This document shows positions 14,105 to 23,448 of a DNA stretch of 34,287 nt, in pieces; the first letter of the stretch is position 1, and every line of letters starts with the position of its first letter. The stretch covers positions 1 to 34,287 of the forward strand of contig NZ_JAGSOH010000078.1 in assembly GCF_018139625.1 (NCBI RefSeq), in the 5' to 3' direction. The DNA is from Actinospica acidithermotolerans. GTDB lineage: Bacteria; Actinomycetota; Actinomycetes; Streptomycetales; Catenulisporaceae. A program made the translations under genes and the position numbers. The notes under the pieces are model-generated. The model was given only the letters and a program-made list of their open reading frames with translations. It did not search any database and was not told where the DNA came from.

Positions 14105-15078
14105 GCCGCCGGCCCCGGGTTCCGCTGGGCCAGGCCGGCCAGGTACTCGTTGTACTCGTTCAGCTCGGCGTCGCCGTCGCGGTCGGCCTTGCGGTCCTTG
14201 CGCTTCGCCTCGCGCTGGTCGGACTTGGCCCACTGCACGAACAGCACCAGCAGGACGATGATCGTGGGCGCCTCGCCGAAGGCCCAGGCGATCGAGCCGG
14301 CGGTGTTCTGGTCGCTGAGGGCGGTCAGGCCCCAGGAGGACGGAGGATTGGCGAAGACGCTCTCGAACAGGGAGTTCGACATCATGATCGCGATGCCGAA
14401 GAACGCGTGGAACGGCATGACGGCGAACAGTTCGAGGATGCGGATCACGAAGGGCGAGCGGTGCGGGGCGGGGTCGACGCCCATGACCGGCCAGAAGAAG
14501 AGCAGGCCGACGAACAGGAAGTGCACCAGCATGAAGTCGTGGCCTACGCGGCTCTTCATCAGGAAGTCGAACAGCGACGTGAAGTAGAGGCCGTAGAGGC
14601 TCACGACGAACAGCGGCAGCGTGAACAGGGGCGAGGAGACGACTTTCGCGAACCTGCTGTGCAGCAGGGCGAGCAGCACTTCGCGGGGGCCGGTGCGACC
14701 GGGTCCGGCGGGGTGCAGGACGCGCAGGGCCAGGGTGATCGGCGCGCCGAGGAGCAGGAACAGCGGGTCGACCATGGAGAGCATCATGTGCTGCACCATG
14801 TGCGCGCTGAACAGGTACATGCCGTACTCGTTCAGGCCGGTGCAGGTGATGCCGAGGAAGATCAGCATGCCGGCGAGGAAGCTGGCCGTGCGGCTGATCT
14901 GCCAGGCGTCTCCGCGCTGCCGCAGCCGCAGCACGCCGAACAGGTACATGCCGGTCGCCACGATGGTGGCGGCGAGGAAGAACGGCTCGGGATGCCAGTT
15001 CAGGTAGGACGAGATCCCGGGCGGCGGAAGGGTGTCCGCACCCGGCATCCCCGGCATTCCCGGCATGCTGCTGGCCAT
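14101..15078 (-). CDS. ctaG: CtaG-type cytochrome c oxidase assembly factor
   Basis: The 325-residue protein is of the caa3_CtaG family (DUF1404-type), with about seven membrane helices. The conserved segments LFSAHMVQHMMLSMVDPLFLLLGAPITLALR and MLVHFLFVGLLFFWPVMGVDP carry the family His residues. These proteins assist Cu insertion into heme-copper oxidases. The N-terminus is Met-rich (MASSMPGMPGMPGADT). The C-tail is charged and cytoplasmic. The ATG at 15078 is preceded by GAGGCGAGGG. It lies only 22 nt beyond the nuoN stop on the same strand, so it may be the last gene of the nuo transcript. That would place a terminal-oxidase assembly factor together with complex I genes. Confidence 0.92.
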   Translation of the reverse strand: MASSMPGMPGMPGADTLPPPGISSYLNWHPEPFFLAATIVATGMYLFGVLRLRQRGDAWQISRTASFLAGMLIFLGITCTGLNEYGMYLFSAHMVQHMMLSMVDPLFLLLGAPITLALRVLHPAGPGRTGPREVLLALLHSRFAKVVSSPLFTLPLFVVSLYGLYFTSLFDFLMKSRVGHDFMLVHFLFVGLLFFWPVMGVDPAPHRSPFVIRILELFAVMPFHAFFGIAIMMSNSLFESVFANPPSSWGLTALSDQNTAGSIAWAFGEAPTIIVLLVLFVQWAKSDQREAKRKDRKADRDGDAELNEYNEYLAGLAQRNPGPAA

Positions 15079-15100
15079 GTCGGCTACTTTAACCCTCGCC

Positions 15101-16699
15101 TCATTTGAAGGCGGGGGCGGGGTAGAGCGAGAAGAAGACGGTGACGACCAGCGCGAGTCCGACGGCGATGCGCGGGCCGAGCGGGATGGAGCGGGAGAGC
15201 GCGGAGCGCTGTTCGATCGCGGCTCCGGCCTCGGCGCCCGCGACCGCCGGCGCCGTCGTGACCGGGGCGAAGAGGGCGGCGGCCCAGCGCAGGTAGTAGA
15301 ACAGCGCGATGACGACGTTGACCGCCATGACGACGGCGAGCCACGTCAGCCCGCCGGAGATGACCGCGCGGAAGACGGCGACCTTGGCGAACAGGCCCAT
15401 CAGGCCCGGCGGCAGTCCGGCCAGGCACAGCAGGAACAGTCCGAGCGGCCACGCGGCCCGCGGCTGACGGCTGCTCAGCGACCGGTAGTCGGCGAGCTCG
15501 CCGCCGCCCGGCAGCGTGCCGCCGAGGGCGCTGACCACGCCGAAGGCGCCGAGGTTCATGGCCGCGTAGAACACCAGGTAGGCGACCGAGGCGGTGACGG
15601 CCGGCCCGAGGTTCCAGGCCTGGCCGACGGGGACCTTCGCCAGATCGGCGCCGTTCCACGTGGTGACGGCCAGCGGGACCAGCACGTATCCGGCCTGGCC
15701 GATCGTGGACCAGGCCAGCAGCCGGACGGCGGAGCGCTGCCGCAGGGCGACGGTGTTGCCGAGGGTCATGGTGACCGCGGCCAGGATCGCGATCAGTGTC
15801 CCCAGGTTGTGGATCTCGGTGCGGAACGCGATCTCGAGGGTGAGGATCAGGCCCGCGAAACCGGCCGTCTTGGAGACCACGGACAGGTACGCGGCGACGG
15901 GGACGGGGGCTCCGGAGTAGACCTCGGGCGTCCAGAAGTGGAAGGGCACGGCCGAGACCTTGAACGCGAAGCCCGCGAGCGTGAGCACCATCCCGGTCGT
16001 CAGGATCGAGGCATGGTAGCCGCTCAGGTGCAGCACGGCTTGCATGTCGGCGAAGTAGACCGATCCCGTGACGCCGTAGACGAGGGAGATGCCGAAGAGC
16101 ATGACGGCGGTCGACGCGACGGACATGAGGAAGAACTTGAGCGCCGCCTCGGCGCCGCTGGTCGACGCGTCGGCCGCGCTGCCGTCGGATCCGCGCCGCT
16201 TGCGACCGCCGAAGCCGACGAGCGCGTAGGCCGGCAGCGAGAGCGTCTCCAGGCCGACGGTCATCGTGATGAAGTCGCGCGCCCCGGCCATGACCATGGC
16301 GCCGGTCAGCGAGCACAGGATCAGGAAGTGGTACTCGCCGAACGGGACCTTGAAGCGGCGCGGCGCCATCAGGACCGTGAGGAGCGTCCCGCCGAGCAGC
16401 AGCGTCTGGATCGTGAGGGAGAAGCTGTCGGCGGAGTACGAGCAGCCCAGGACGGTCGAGTGGCCGGAGTCGAGGCAGAACGTCAGGCGGGGCTTGGTCG
16501 AGGCGCCGCCGATCCACAGGCCGAGTTCGGCGATGAGCGCGATGACGATGACTGCGGCCGAAAGCCACAGCAGATCGTGCTTGCGCTTCTCGCGGGTGAA
16601 CAGGTCCGTGATGAGGACGCCCAGAGCGCCCAGCGCGACGATCAGCACCGGCATGATCGCGGTGTAGTCGATGCTCTGTCCGCCAAAACCGTGGTTCAT
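15101..16699 (-). CDS. nuoN: Complex I antiporter-like subunit NuoN
   Basis: The 532-residue membrane subunit has the length and about 14 helices of NuoN/ND2. The ion-channel residues are present: Glu in TMTVGLETLSLPAYALVGF and Lys in LTLAGFAFKVSAVPFHFWTPEVYSGAP, plus a second Lys in SVVSKTAGF. It should contribute one proton-pumping antiporter module. The ATG at 16699 overlaps the nuoM stop as ATGA. A Gly/Ser/Asp-rich loop (GGRKRRGSDGSAADASTSGAE) between helices is longer than usual. Confidence 0.96.
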   Translation of the reverse strand: MNHGFGGQSIDYTAIMPVLIVALGALGVLITDLFTREKRKHDLLWLSAAVIVIALIAELGLWIGGASTKPRLTFCLDSGHSTVLGCSYSADSFSLTIQTLLLGGTLLTVLMAPRRFKVPFGEYHFLILCSLTGAMVMAGARDFITMTVGLETLSLPAYALVGFGGRKRRGSDGSAADASTSGAEAALKFFLMSVASTAVMLFGISLVYGVTGSVYFADMQAVLHLSGYHASILTTGMVLTLAGFAFKVSAVPFHFWTPEVYSGAPVPVAAYLSVVSKTAGFAGLILTLEIAFRTEIHNLGTLIAILAAVTMTLGNTVALRQRSAVRLLAWSTIGQAGYVLVPLAVTTWNGADLAKVPVGQAWNLGPAVTASVAYLVFYAAMNLGAFGVVSALGGTLPGGGELADYRSLSSRQPRAAWPLGLFLLCLAGLPPGLMGLFAKVAVFRAVISGGLTWLAVVMAVNVVIALFYYLRWAAALFAPVTTAPAVAGAEAGAAIEQRSALSRSIPLGPRIAVGLALVVTVFFSLYPAPAFK

Positions 16700-18231
16700 C
16701 CGCGGGCTCCCAGGACGGTGTGGACGGCCGGGTCGGCGGCGGCCAGCACGACCGCCGGCCAGAGTCCGGCGAGCAGGGTCAGCGCGGCGAGCGGCAGCCA
16801 CGCCAGCCACTCACGCGGTGTCAGGTCGCTGTCATGCGCGAGCACGTTCTCGTTGGCCGGGTCGGTGACCGTGCCCATGCACACGCGGCGCACGACGAGC
16901 AGCAGGTAGGCCGCCGTCAGCACCATGCCGATGCCCGCGACGGCCATATAGACGTGGAAGGCGGTGACGGACAGGCCGGGACCCGGTCGCGCCGCGCCGA
17001 CCAGGACGTAGAGCTCGCCCCAGAATCCGGCCAGGCCGGGCAGTCCGAGCGAGGCGACGGCGGCGAACGCGAGCAGTGCGCCGTAGCGGCGCGAGCGGCC
17101 GTAGAGGCCGCGCCCGATCGCGAACAGGTCCGTGGTGCCGTAGCGCTCCTTGAACCCGCCGACCAGGAAGAACAGCAGGCCGGTGATCAGGCCGTGCGCG
17201 ACGGACGCGAACAGCGCGCCGTCGATGCCGACCTGCGTCATCGAGGCGATGCCGAGCAGCGTGAAGCCCATGTGGCCGACGGACGAGTAGGCGATCAGCC
17301 GCTTGAGGTCGCCGTCCGCGCGGATCTGCGCCAGGCAGGCGAGCGATCCGTAGACGATGCCGACCACGCCGAAGGCGGCGAGCGCGACCGCATACCGGTG
17401 CAGCCCCTCGGGGATCTCGCCGACGCCGATCCGGATGAAGCCGTAGGTGCCCATCTTCAGCAGCACGCCGGCCAGCAGCACCGAGCCGACGGTGGGGGCC
17501 GAGGTGTGCGCGTCGGGGAGCCACGTGTGCAGCGGCCACATCGGCGTCTTGATCGCGAATCCCAGGCCGACGAGCACGAACGCCAGGCTCTGGGCGCTCG
17601 CGGTGATGCCCAGGCCGTGCCGCTGCTGCAACAGGACCATGTCGAAGGTGCCGGTCTTGGCGTGGATGACCAGGAAGCCGAGCAGCATCAGGGCCGAGCC
17701 GAGCAGCGTGTACAGGATGAACTTCATCGCCGACTGCTGCTTCGAGGCGCCGCCATGCGCGTCGTCGGAGCCCCAGTGCGAGATCAGGCCGTACATCGGG
17801 ATGAGCACGAGCTCGAAGAAGACGAAGAACAGCAGCAGATCGAGCGAGATGAACGTGCCGACCATGCCGATCTCGAGCGTCAGCAGCAGCGCGGTGAACG
17901 CGCGGCCCTTGCCGTCGCGGGTGGTGGTGCGGACCGCGTAGATCAGGCACAGCGCCGTGAGCAGCGTGGTCAGCAGGACCAGCGGCAGCGAGACGCCGTC
18001 GATGCCGAGGTGGAACCGCAGGTCGAGCGCCTGGATCCAGCTCAGGTCGATCTGGCCCTGGAACGAGGCGCCCGCCGAGTAGTCGAACAGCGGCAGCAGG
18101 ACGAGCGAGACCGCGAAGGTCAGCACGCCGGCGAGGGCGCCGATCCGCGAGGCGAACTCGCGGGGCACGACGTAGAGCGCGAGCAGGCCCGCGGCCGGGA
18201 TCGCGAGCAGGAGCAGCAGGATCGCGGACAC
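16696..18231 (-). CDS. nuoM: Complex I antiporter-like subunit NuoM
   Basis: The 511-residue product is a normal-length NuoM/ND4 with about 14 helices. The channel Glu is in LLFFVFFELVLIPMYGLI and the broken-helix Lys in GLGFAIKTPMWPLHTWLPDAHTSAPT; a further Lys is in LLKMGTYGFIRI. The family motif PLHTWLPDAHTSAP is intact. The GTG at 18231 directly abuts the nuoL stop (no gap), and the 3' end overlaps nuoN by 4 nt. It looks competent for proton pumping. Confidence 0.97.
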   Translation of the reverse strand: MSAILLLLLAIPAAGLLALYVVPREFASRIGALAGVLTFAVSLVLLPLFDYSAGASFQGQIDLSWIQALDLRFHLGIDGVSLPLVLLTTLLTALCLIYAVRTTTRDGKGRAFTALLLTLEIGMVGTFISLDLLLFFVFFELVLIPMYGLISHWGSDDAHGGASKQQSAMKFILYTLLGSALMLLGFLVIHAKTGTFDMVLLQQRHGLGITASAQSLAFVLVGLGFAIKTPMWPLHTWLPDAHTSAPTVGSVLLAGVLLKMGTYGFIRIGVGEIPEGLHRYAVALAAFGVVGIVYGSLACLAQIRADGDLKRLIAYSSVGHMGFTLLGIASMTQVGIDGALFASVAHGLITGLLFFLVGGFKERYGTTDLFAIGRGLYGRSRRYGALLAFAAVASLGLPGLAGFWGELYVLVGAARPGPGLSVTAFHVYMAVAGIGMVLTAAYLLLVVRRVCMGTVTDPANENVLAHDSDLTPREWLAWLPLAALTLLAGLWPAVVLAAADPAVHTVLGARG

Positions 18232-20112
18232 TCAGCTCACCGTCCCCACGTAGGCGTACACGGCGGCCATGATCACCACTCCGAGGAACAGGCAGGTCAG
18301 ATAGAACTGGACGCTTCCGGTCTGCAGCCGGCGCAGCACCGTGCCGAGACCGCGCGCGCCGGTTCCGGAGCCGCGCACGTAGGCGTCGATGACGTTCGCG
18401 TCCAGGAAGCCGACGAGCCGGGCGGCGGCGCGGGTCGGACGGACCACGGCAGCGTCGATCAAGCGGTCGAAGTAGAAGCCGTTGACCAGCGCCGGGCGGA
18501 CCGGGCCGAGCAGCGCCCGCGCCGGATCCGCTCCCTCGTCGCGGCGCCAGGCCAGGAAGACCAGGCCGCCGAATCCGAGCACGAACAGCAGCGAGAGCAG
18601 CGTGGTCAGGCCGCCGGGCCACAGGTCGGCGCCGGCCGCGCCCGCCTCGCCGTACCAGCCGCCGAGGTAGTTCGAGAAGCCGCTGCCGAAGAGCACGACG
18701 ATGCCGAGCAGGGCCGCCGGAACCGCCAGCAGGATGAGCGGGATCAGCTCGGGCTGCGGCGCCTCGACCGTGGCCTCGTGCTCGTGCGGGGCGTCCGGGA
18801 ACGGGCCGTGGAAGACGCCGAGCCACAGCCGCAGCGAGTACGCGGCGGTCAGCCCTGCCGTGATCAGGCCGAAGATCAGCACGATCCGGCCGGGCGCGGC
18901 GAACTCGCCGGTGGCGTTGTAGGCCGCGCCGAGCACGGCCTCCTTGCCGAAGAAGCCGGAGAACGGCGGGATGCCCGCGAGCGCGAGCAGGCCGATCGTC
19001 ATCGTCGTGTACGCGACCGGCATCCGGTAGCGCAGGCCGCCCATCGCGCTCAGCTCGTTCGAGCCGACACGGTGGATGACGACGCCGGCCGCGAGGAACA
19101 GCAGCGCCTTGAACGCGCCGTGCACGAGCAGCAGGTAGATCGCCTGCGAGCGGCCGCCGACCGCGAGGCCGCCGAGCATGTACGCGAGCTGGCTGACGGT
19201 CGAGTAGGCGAGGATCTTCTTGATGTCGGTCTGCGCGAACGCGCACAGCGCCGCGCCGGTCATCGTGATCGCCGCGATGATCGCCATCACGATCAGCACG
19301 GCCTGGCAGAGCGCGAAGACCGGGTAGAGCAGCGCGACGACGTAGATGCCCGCGGCGACCATGGTGGCAGCGTGGATCAGCGCACTGATCGGGGTCGGGC
19401 CGGCCATCGCGTCCGGCAGCCAGGAGTGCAGCGGGAACTGGGCGCTCTTGCCGAGGACGCCGCACAGCAGCAGGAAGGCGATCCAGGCAGGGTGGTGCAG
19501 CCTGTCCTGGCCGGTGGCGGCGAGCACGGCGTTGATCTGGAACGAGTGCGCCTGCACGCCGAGCGCGATGATGCCGAACAGGAACGGGACGTCGCCCGCC
19601 TTCGTCATCAGGAAGGCCTTGATCGACGCCGGGCGCGCCTCGGGCTTCTCCCAGTAATGGCCGATCAGGAAGTACGAGCAGGCGCCCATGATCTCCCAGC
19701 CGACCAGCAGCACGACCAGGTCGGCGGAGTAGACCACCGTCAGCATCGCGGCCGTGAACAGCGAGATCAGCGCGGCGTACGAGGGATAGCGCGGCTCGCC
19801 GCCGAGGTACGTGGTCGAGAACACCTGCACGCAGATCGCGACGCCCGCGACCAGCACGGCGATGATCGCGGACAGGCCGGTGACGCGGGTGCCGATCTCG
19901 ACGTGGAAGGCGCCCGCGGTGCCGATCGAGTACGTGTGGACCGACGCGCCGCCGGAGCCGTGGTCGATCGCGACGAGCAGGGTGAGCAGCAGCGCGGCGC
20001 CGACCGGCGCGGTCGACCAGAACTTCACATGCCGCAGGTCGCGGCCGCCGGCCGCGGTGACGGCCGCCCCGAGGGCAGGCAGCAGCGAGGCGATCAGGGC
20101 GAGCAGGTTCAC
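18232..20112 (-). CDS. nuoL: Complex I antiporter-like subunit NuoL
   Basis: The 626-residue NuoL/ND5 homologue has the channel Glu in VVLLVGWEIMGACSYFLIGHYWEK and the Lys of LGKSAQFPLHSWLPDAMAGPTPISALIHAATMVAAGIY. The C-terminal region of about 120 residues past the antiporter core (VNGFYFDRLIDAAVVRPTRAAARL onward, then a final helix) corresponds to the lateral helix that clamps NuoM and NuoN. A His-rich loop (DAPHEHEATVEAP) lies between late helices. The GTG at 20112 overlaps the nuoK stop as GTGA. Confidence 0.97.
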   Translation of the reverse strand: MNLLALIASLLPALGAAVTAAGGRDLRHVKFWSTAPVGAALLLTLLVAIDHGSGGASVHTYSIGTAGAFHVEIGTRVTGLSAIIAVLVAGVAICVQVFSTTYLGGEPRYPSYAALISLFTAAMLTVVYSADLVVLLVGWEIMGACSYFLIGHYWEKPEARPASIKAFLMTKAGDVPFLFGIIALGVQAHSFQINAVLAATGQDRLHHPAWIAFLLLCGVLGKSAQFPLHSWLPDAMAGPTPISALIHAATMVAAGIYVVALLYPVFALCQAVLIVMAIIAAITMTGAALCAFAQTDIKKILAYSTVSQLAYMLGGLAVGGRSQAIYLLLVHGAFKALLFLAAGVVIHRVGSNELSAMGGLRYRMPVAYTTMTIGLLALAGIPPFSGFFGKEAVLGAAYNATGEFAAPGRIVLIFGLITAGLTAAYSLRLWLGVFHGPFPDAPHEHEATVEAPQPELIPLILLAVPAALLGIVVLFGSGFSNYLGGWYGEAGAAGADLWPGGLTTLLSLLFVLGFGGLVFLAWRRDEGADPARALLGPVRPALVNGFYFDRLIDAAVVRPTRAAARLVGFLDANVIDAYVRGSGTGARGLGTVLRRLQTGSVQFYLTCLFLGVVIMAAVYAYVGTVS

Positions 20113-20477
20113 CGGGCGACCTCGGCTTCGACGTTGCGCGGGGAGAGCTCATCGGCGGTGACCGGCTCGACGGGCTCGGCCAGCGCCCGCTGCTCGCCGA
20201 GGTCGGCGGTGGCGCGCTGCCGGTAGACCAGCAGCACGATCGCCAGGCCGAGGCCCGTCTCGGCGGCCGCGATCGTGATGATGAAGAGCGTGAAGATCTG
20301 CCCCATGCCGTACCGGTCGCGCAGTATCGCGCTGAAGCTGACCAGGTTCAGGGTGACGGCGTTGAGCAGCAGTTCGATCGCCATGAGCACCGCGATGGCG
20401 TTACGGCGGGCCAGCACTCCGTAGAGGCCGATGGCGAACAGCAGCGCGCCGAGGACGAGCGGGTAGACGGCGTGCAT
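20109..20477 (-). CDS. nuoK: Complex I membrane subunit NuoK
   Basis: This 122-residue three-helix subunit retains both buried glutamates of the NuoK/ND4L channel (AVLMAIELLLNAV and IAAAETGLGLAIVLLVYR). A hydrophilic tail of about 25 residues (EQRALAEPVEPVTADELSPRNVEAEVAR) extends beyond the usual 100-residue length. The ATG at 20477 lies 1 nt after the nuoJ stop, and the end overlaps nuoL by 4 nt. Confidence 0.96.
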   Translation of the reverse strand: MHAVYPLVLGALLFAIGLYGVLARRNAIAVLMAIELLLNAVTLNLVSFSAILRDRYGMGQIFTLFIITIAAAETGLGLAIVLLVYRQRATADLGEQRALAEPVEPVTADELSPRNVEAEVAR

Positions 20478-20478
20478 C

Positions 20479-21024
20479 TCAGGCCTCGGCCTCCTCGGTG
20501 TCCCGGCCTCGGCGGGACAGGACGATGGCGCCGACGAGCGCGGCGAGCAGCAGCACGGACAGCACCTCGAAGGGCAGCACCCAGTACTTGAAAAGCTGCG
20601 TGCCCAGCGCCTCGCCGGAGCCGAGCGGCACCGCGCCGCGCGGGTCGAACCAGGTGTGCTGGTACGCCTGGACGATCACCGTGACGAGGGTCCCGGCGGC
20701 GCCGAGGCCGACGATCAGGGCCGGCCAGCGGTGCCGGACGTTCAGCTCCTCGGTCGGGCCGATCGGCGCCCGGGTGAGCATCAGGCCGAACAGGAACAGC
20801 ACGATGATCGCGCCGGCGTAGATCAGCACCTGGATCCAGGCGAGCAGTTCGGCGGTCAGCAGCAGGTACTCGACCGCGATCGAGCCCATGCACACGAGCA
20901 GCCAGAGCGCCGCGTGCACCAGGTTCTTCACCGTGACCACGAGCAGCCCGGAGCCGAGCGTGACCAGGCCGATCAGCACGAACGCGATCTCCAGGCCGGT
21001 CGGGGAGAGGTAGCCGTGGCTCAC
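20479..21024 (-). CDS. nuoJ: Complex I membrane subunit NuoJ
   Basis: The 181-residue five-helix subunit contains the family motif [30 protein letters not shown], the pi-bulge helix of NuoJ/ND6 with its conserved Tyr and Gly. The GTG at 21024 ([16 protein letters not shown]) overlaps the nuoI stop as GTGA; longer in-frame readings only shadow nuoI. The C-tail [11 protein letters not shown] is short and charged. Confidence 0.95.
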   Translation of the reverse strand: MSHGYLSPTGLEIAFVLIGLVTLGSGLLVVTVKNLVHAALWLLVCMGSIAVEYLLLTAELLAWIQVLIYAGAIIVLFLFGLMLTRAPIGPTEELNVRHRWPALIVGLGAAGTLVTVIVQAYQHTWFDPRGAVPLGSGEALGTQLFKYWVLPFEVLSVLLLAALVGAIVLSRRGRDTEEAEA

Positions 21025-21629
21025 TCGGCGCTCCCCCGCGGTTCGGCCGGCGGCTCCGGCGCGGCGGGCTGCGCGGCGGCGTCGAGCGCCGCCTGCTTCT
21101 TCGCGGCCGCCTTCTGCGCGAGAGAGATCTCCTTCGGCTCCTCGGCCGCGTCGTCGAGGGCGACCGGCGGCGGGATCGTCTCGACCCACTCGCCGAGGCG
21201 CTCCTTCTCGTGCAGGAGGTCGCGCAGGTCGTATTCGGCGTACTCGAACTCGGGCGACCACTCGAGCGCGTCGAAGGGGCAGACCTCGATGCAGATCCCG
21301 CAGTACATGCACAGCGAGAAGTCGATCGCGAAGCGGTCCAGCACGTTGCGGCTGCGCTCGCGTCCGCCCGGGGTCGGCGCCGGGATCGTCTCCTTGTGCG
21401 AGTCGATGTAGATGCACCAGTCCGGGCACTCGCGCGCGCAGAGCATGCAGGAGGTGCAGTTCTCCTCGATCAGCGCGATCACGCCGCGGGTGCGCGGCGC
21501 CAGCTCCGGAGGCGTGTCCGGGTACTGGTGCGTGTGCGCGGGCGTGACCATGTTCTTGAACGTGGTCGCCAGGCCCTGGACGAGCCCGGAGCCCGGCACG
21601 GCCTTCTTCTTCTCGTTCTTCTCGGTCAC
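21021..21629 (-). CDS. nuoI: Complex I 2x[4Fe-4S] ferredoxin-like subunit NuoI
   Basis: The 202-residue product has two complete [4Fe-4S] motifs: [12 protein letters not shown] (Cys58, 61, 64, 68) and [12 protein letters not shown] (Cys107, 110, 113, 117). These are clusters N6a/N6b that pass electrons towards NuoB. An N-terminal amphipathic segment ([14 protein letters not shown]) should lie on the membrane. A C-tail of about 50 residues rich in Ala, Pro and Glu goes beyond the usual length. The GTG at 21629 overlaps the nuoH stop. With no NuoE/F/G in the cluster, this subunit is the most likely electron entry point for reduced ferredoxin (inference). Confidence 0.96.
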   Translation of the reverse strand: MTEKNEKKKAVPGSGLVQGLATTFKNMVTPAHTHQYPDTPPELAPRTRGVIALIEENCTSCMLCARECPDWCIYIDSHKETIPAPTPGGRERSRNVLDRFAIDFSLCMYCGICIEVCPFDALEWSPEFEYAEYDLRDLLHEKERLGEWVETIPPPVALDDAAEEPKEISLAQKAAAKKQAALDAAAQPAAPEPPAEPRGSAE

Positions 21630-22594
21630 AGCACCTTCACCACCCCGGTCAGCGCGAGCTGGAACAGTGCCAGCGGAATGAGCACGGTCCACGCGAACTT
21701 CTGCAGCTGGTCGGCGCGCAATCGGGGGTAGCTCACGCGCAGCCAGATGACGACGAAGGCCAGCGCGAAGGTCTTGATCGCGGTCCACAGCCAGCCGAGC
21801 TGCTGATCGGCGACCGGGCCGTGCCAGCCGCCGAGGAAGAGCACGGTGGTCAGCAGGCAGAGCACCACGATGCCGGCGTACTCGGCGAGCAGGAACAACG
21901 CGAACCGCAGGCCGGTGTACTCGGTGTACGCGCCGAAGATGATCTCGGAGTCGGCCACCGGCATGTCGAACGGCGGCCGCTGCAGCTCGGCGAGGCCGGC
22001 CGTGAAGAACACGAAGCCGCCGACGAGCTGCCACGGGATCCAGTACCAGTGCCAGGCGCCGAGGATGCCGGGCAGCGAGAGCGTCCCGGCGGCCATCGCG
22101 ACCGACACGGCGGACAGCAGCATCGGCAGCTCGTAGGCCATCAGCTGCGCGGCCGAGCGCAGGGCGCCGAGCAGCGAGTACTTGTTCGCGCTGCTCCAGC
22201 CGGCCATCAGCGGGCCGAGGACGGCGATGCCCATGACGGCCAGCGCGAAGAACAGGCCGAGGTCGAGGTCCACGCCCACCTGCGTGCCCGGGCCGATCGG
22301 GATGACGATCAGCGCCAGCAGGTACGGGATGAGCGCGACGGCCGGAGCGGCCTGGAAGACGCGCCGGTCGGCGGCCGCGGGAACGACGGCCTCCTTCTGC
22401 GCGAACTTCACGCCGTCGGCGACGAGCTGCGCCCAGCCGTGGAAGCCGCCGGCCTCCATCGGGCCGAGCCGGCCCTGCATGTGCGCCATGGCCTTGTGCT
22501 CCATCTGGCCCACGACCAGCGGGATCACCATGAAGCCCAGGAAGACGACGACGATGCGCAACCCCACCTCGAGCCACCAGGTCAGCGAGCTCAT
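21626..22594 (-). CDS. nuoH: Complex I quinone-site membrane subunit NuoH, divergent
   Basis: The 322-residue product has the eight-helix NuoH/ND1 fold, recognisable from [34 protein letters not shown] and [18 protein letters not shown]. Positions that are nearly invariant elsewhere differ. The acidic stretch usually read FD-x-PEAE-x-EL is [10 protein letters not shown], losing one Glu and changing another to Asp. The early Q-x-R-x-GPN-x-x-G stretch is [12 protein letters not shown]. These residues line the quinone cavity and the E-channel, so coupling may be altered. The ATG at 22594 overlaps the nuoC stop as ATGA. Confidence 0.94.
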   Translation of the reverse strand: MSSLTWWLEVGLRIVVVFLGFMVIPLVVGQMEHKAMAHMQGRLGPMEAGGFHGWAQLVADGVKFAQKEAVVPAAADRRVFQAAPAVALIPYLLALIVIPIGPGTQVGVDLDLGLFFALAVMGIAVLGPLMAGWSSANKYSLLGALRSAAQLMAYELPMLLSAVSVAMAAGTLSLPGILGAWHWYWIPWQLVGGFVFFTAGLAELQRPPFDMPVADSEIIFGAYTEYTGLRFALFLLAEYAGIVVLCLLTTVLFLGGWHGPVADQQLGWLWTAIKTFALAFVVIWLRVSYPRLRADQLQKFAWTVLIPLALFQLALTGVVKVL

Positions 22595-23448
22595 TCCGCG
22601 CCCTCCGACGACGGCGGGGCCTCGGACGACCGCGGGGTCTCGGGCGGGTGCTCGCCCTCCGACGACCGCGGAGCTTCCGACGGGCGCGGGGTCTCGGACG
22701 GCGGCTGGGTCTCGGACGGGCGCGGAGCCTCCGACGGGCGCGGAGCCTCCGACGGGCGCGGGGCCTCGGACGGGCGCGGGGTCTCCGACGGGCGCGGAGC
22801 CTCGGACGTCCGGGGGGCCTCGGATGGCGGCGGCTTCGGCCCGGGCTGCTCGGCTGCGTACGGCTTGAGCCACTCCTCGCCGGGCACGCCCGGGGGCAGC
22901 ATCCTGCGGCGCCCGGGCGAGGCGGCGGTGTGCTCGGACTCGCCCGGCTCCTTGGCGCCGGGCCAGGCCTTCGCGACCCGCGAGGCCAGCACGAAGTCCT
23001 TGCGCAGCGGGTGCCCCTCGAAGCCGTCCGGCAGCAGCAGCGGCTTGAGGTCCTCGTGCCCGGCGAAGGCGATGCCGAACATCTCGAACGTCTCGCGCTC
23101 GTGCCACGCAGCGCCGCGGTAGACGCCGATCGCCGTGTCCAGGCGCGCGCCCTGCTCCGCGTCCTTGGCCACCCGCGTGCGGACGATCAGGCCCTGCGCC
23201 TTGGCCAGCCTTCCGGGACCGCGGTCCTCGGTGGACGCGACGAACGCGGCCACCAGATACCCGGCCTCGAGCTCGTCGACCGCCGTGAGCCAGTCCAGGA
23301 AGTCGGCCCCGAGCTCGTCGCGCGCGGCGGTCAGCGTGTCCACCCAGTGCTCGGGCGGCACGGTGGCCAGCACGCGGCCGTACTGCTCGGTGATTTCGAC
23401 GTCCGGACCCAGCGCGTCGGAGATCACGGTGAGATCCTCAGCGGTCAT
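22591..23448 (-). CDS. nuoC: Complex I 30-kDa subunit NuoC with hexapeptide-repeat tail
   Basis: Residues 1-155 are the 30-kDa subunit domain, with the signature [36 protein letters not shown] (about 117-152). The remaining 130 residues are not part of the normal fold: a Pro/Gly-rich linker, then twelve six-residue units of the form S-E-(A/T)-P-R-(P/S) from residue 209 to 280, ending SEGAE. There is no NuoD domain, so this is not a NuoCD fusion. The ATG at 23448 overlaps the end of nuoB by 11 nt, and the 3' end overlaps nuoH. The tail should be extended and disordered (inference). Confidence 0.93.
   Translation of the reverse strand: MTAEDLTVISDALGPDVEITEQYGRVLATVPPEHWVDTLTAARDELGADFLDWLTAVDELEAGYLVAAFVASTEDRGPGRLAKAQGLIVRTRVAKDAEQGARLDTAIGVYRGAAWHERETFEMFGIAFAGHEDLKPLLLPDGFEGHPLRKDFVLASRVAKAWPGAKEPGESEHTAASPGRRRMLPPGVPGEEWLKPYAAEQPGPKPPPSEAPRTSEAPRPSETPRPSEAPRPSEAPRPSEAPRPSETQPPSETPRPSEAPRSSEGEHPPETPRSSEAPPSSEGAE
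22609..22824 (-). repeat. 18-bp in-frame tandem repeat in nuoC, twelve units
   Basis: Exactly 216 nt encode twelve hexapeptides in the order [24 protein letters not shown] three times, [36 protein letters not shown]. The central copies are nearly identical at DNA level and the ends are decayed, as expected for recent expansion by slippage. Frame is always kept. Confidence 0.92.

Noticed and set aside
16720-20226. Open frame of over 1,100 codons on the plus strand opposite nuoM/nuoL
   Set aside because: It consists of Arg, Gln, Asp, Glu and Ala with no fold or motif and lies opposite well-conserved nuo genes. Long antisense frames are expected at this GC content.
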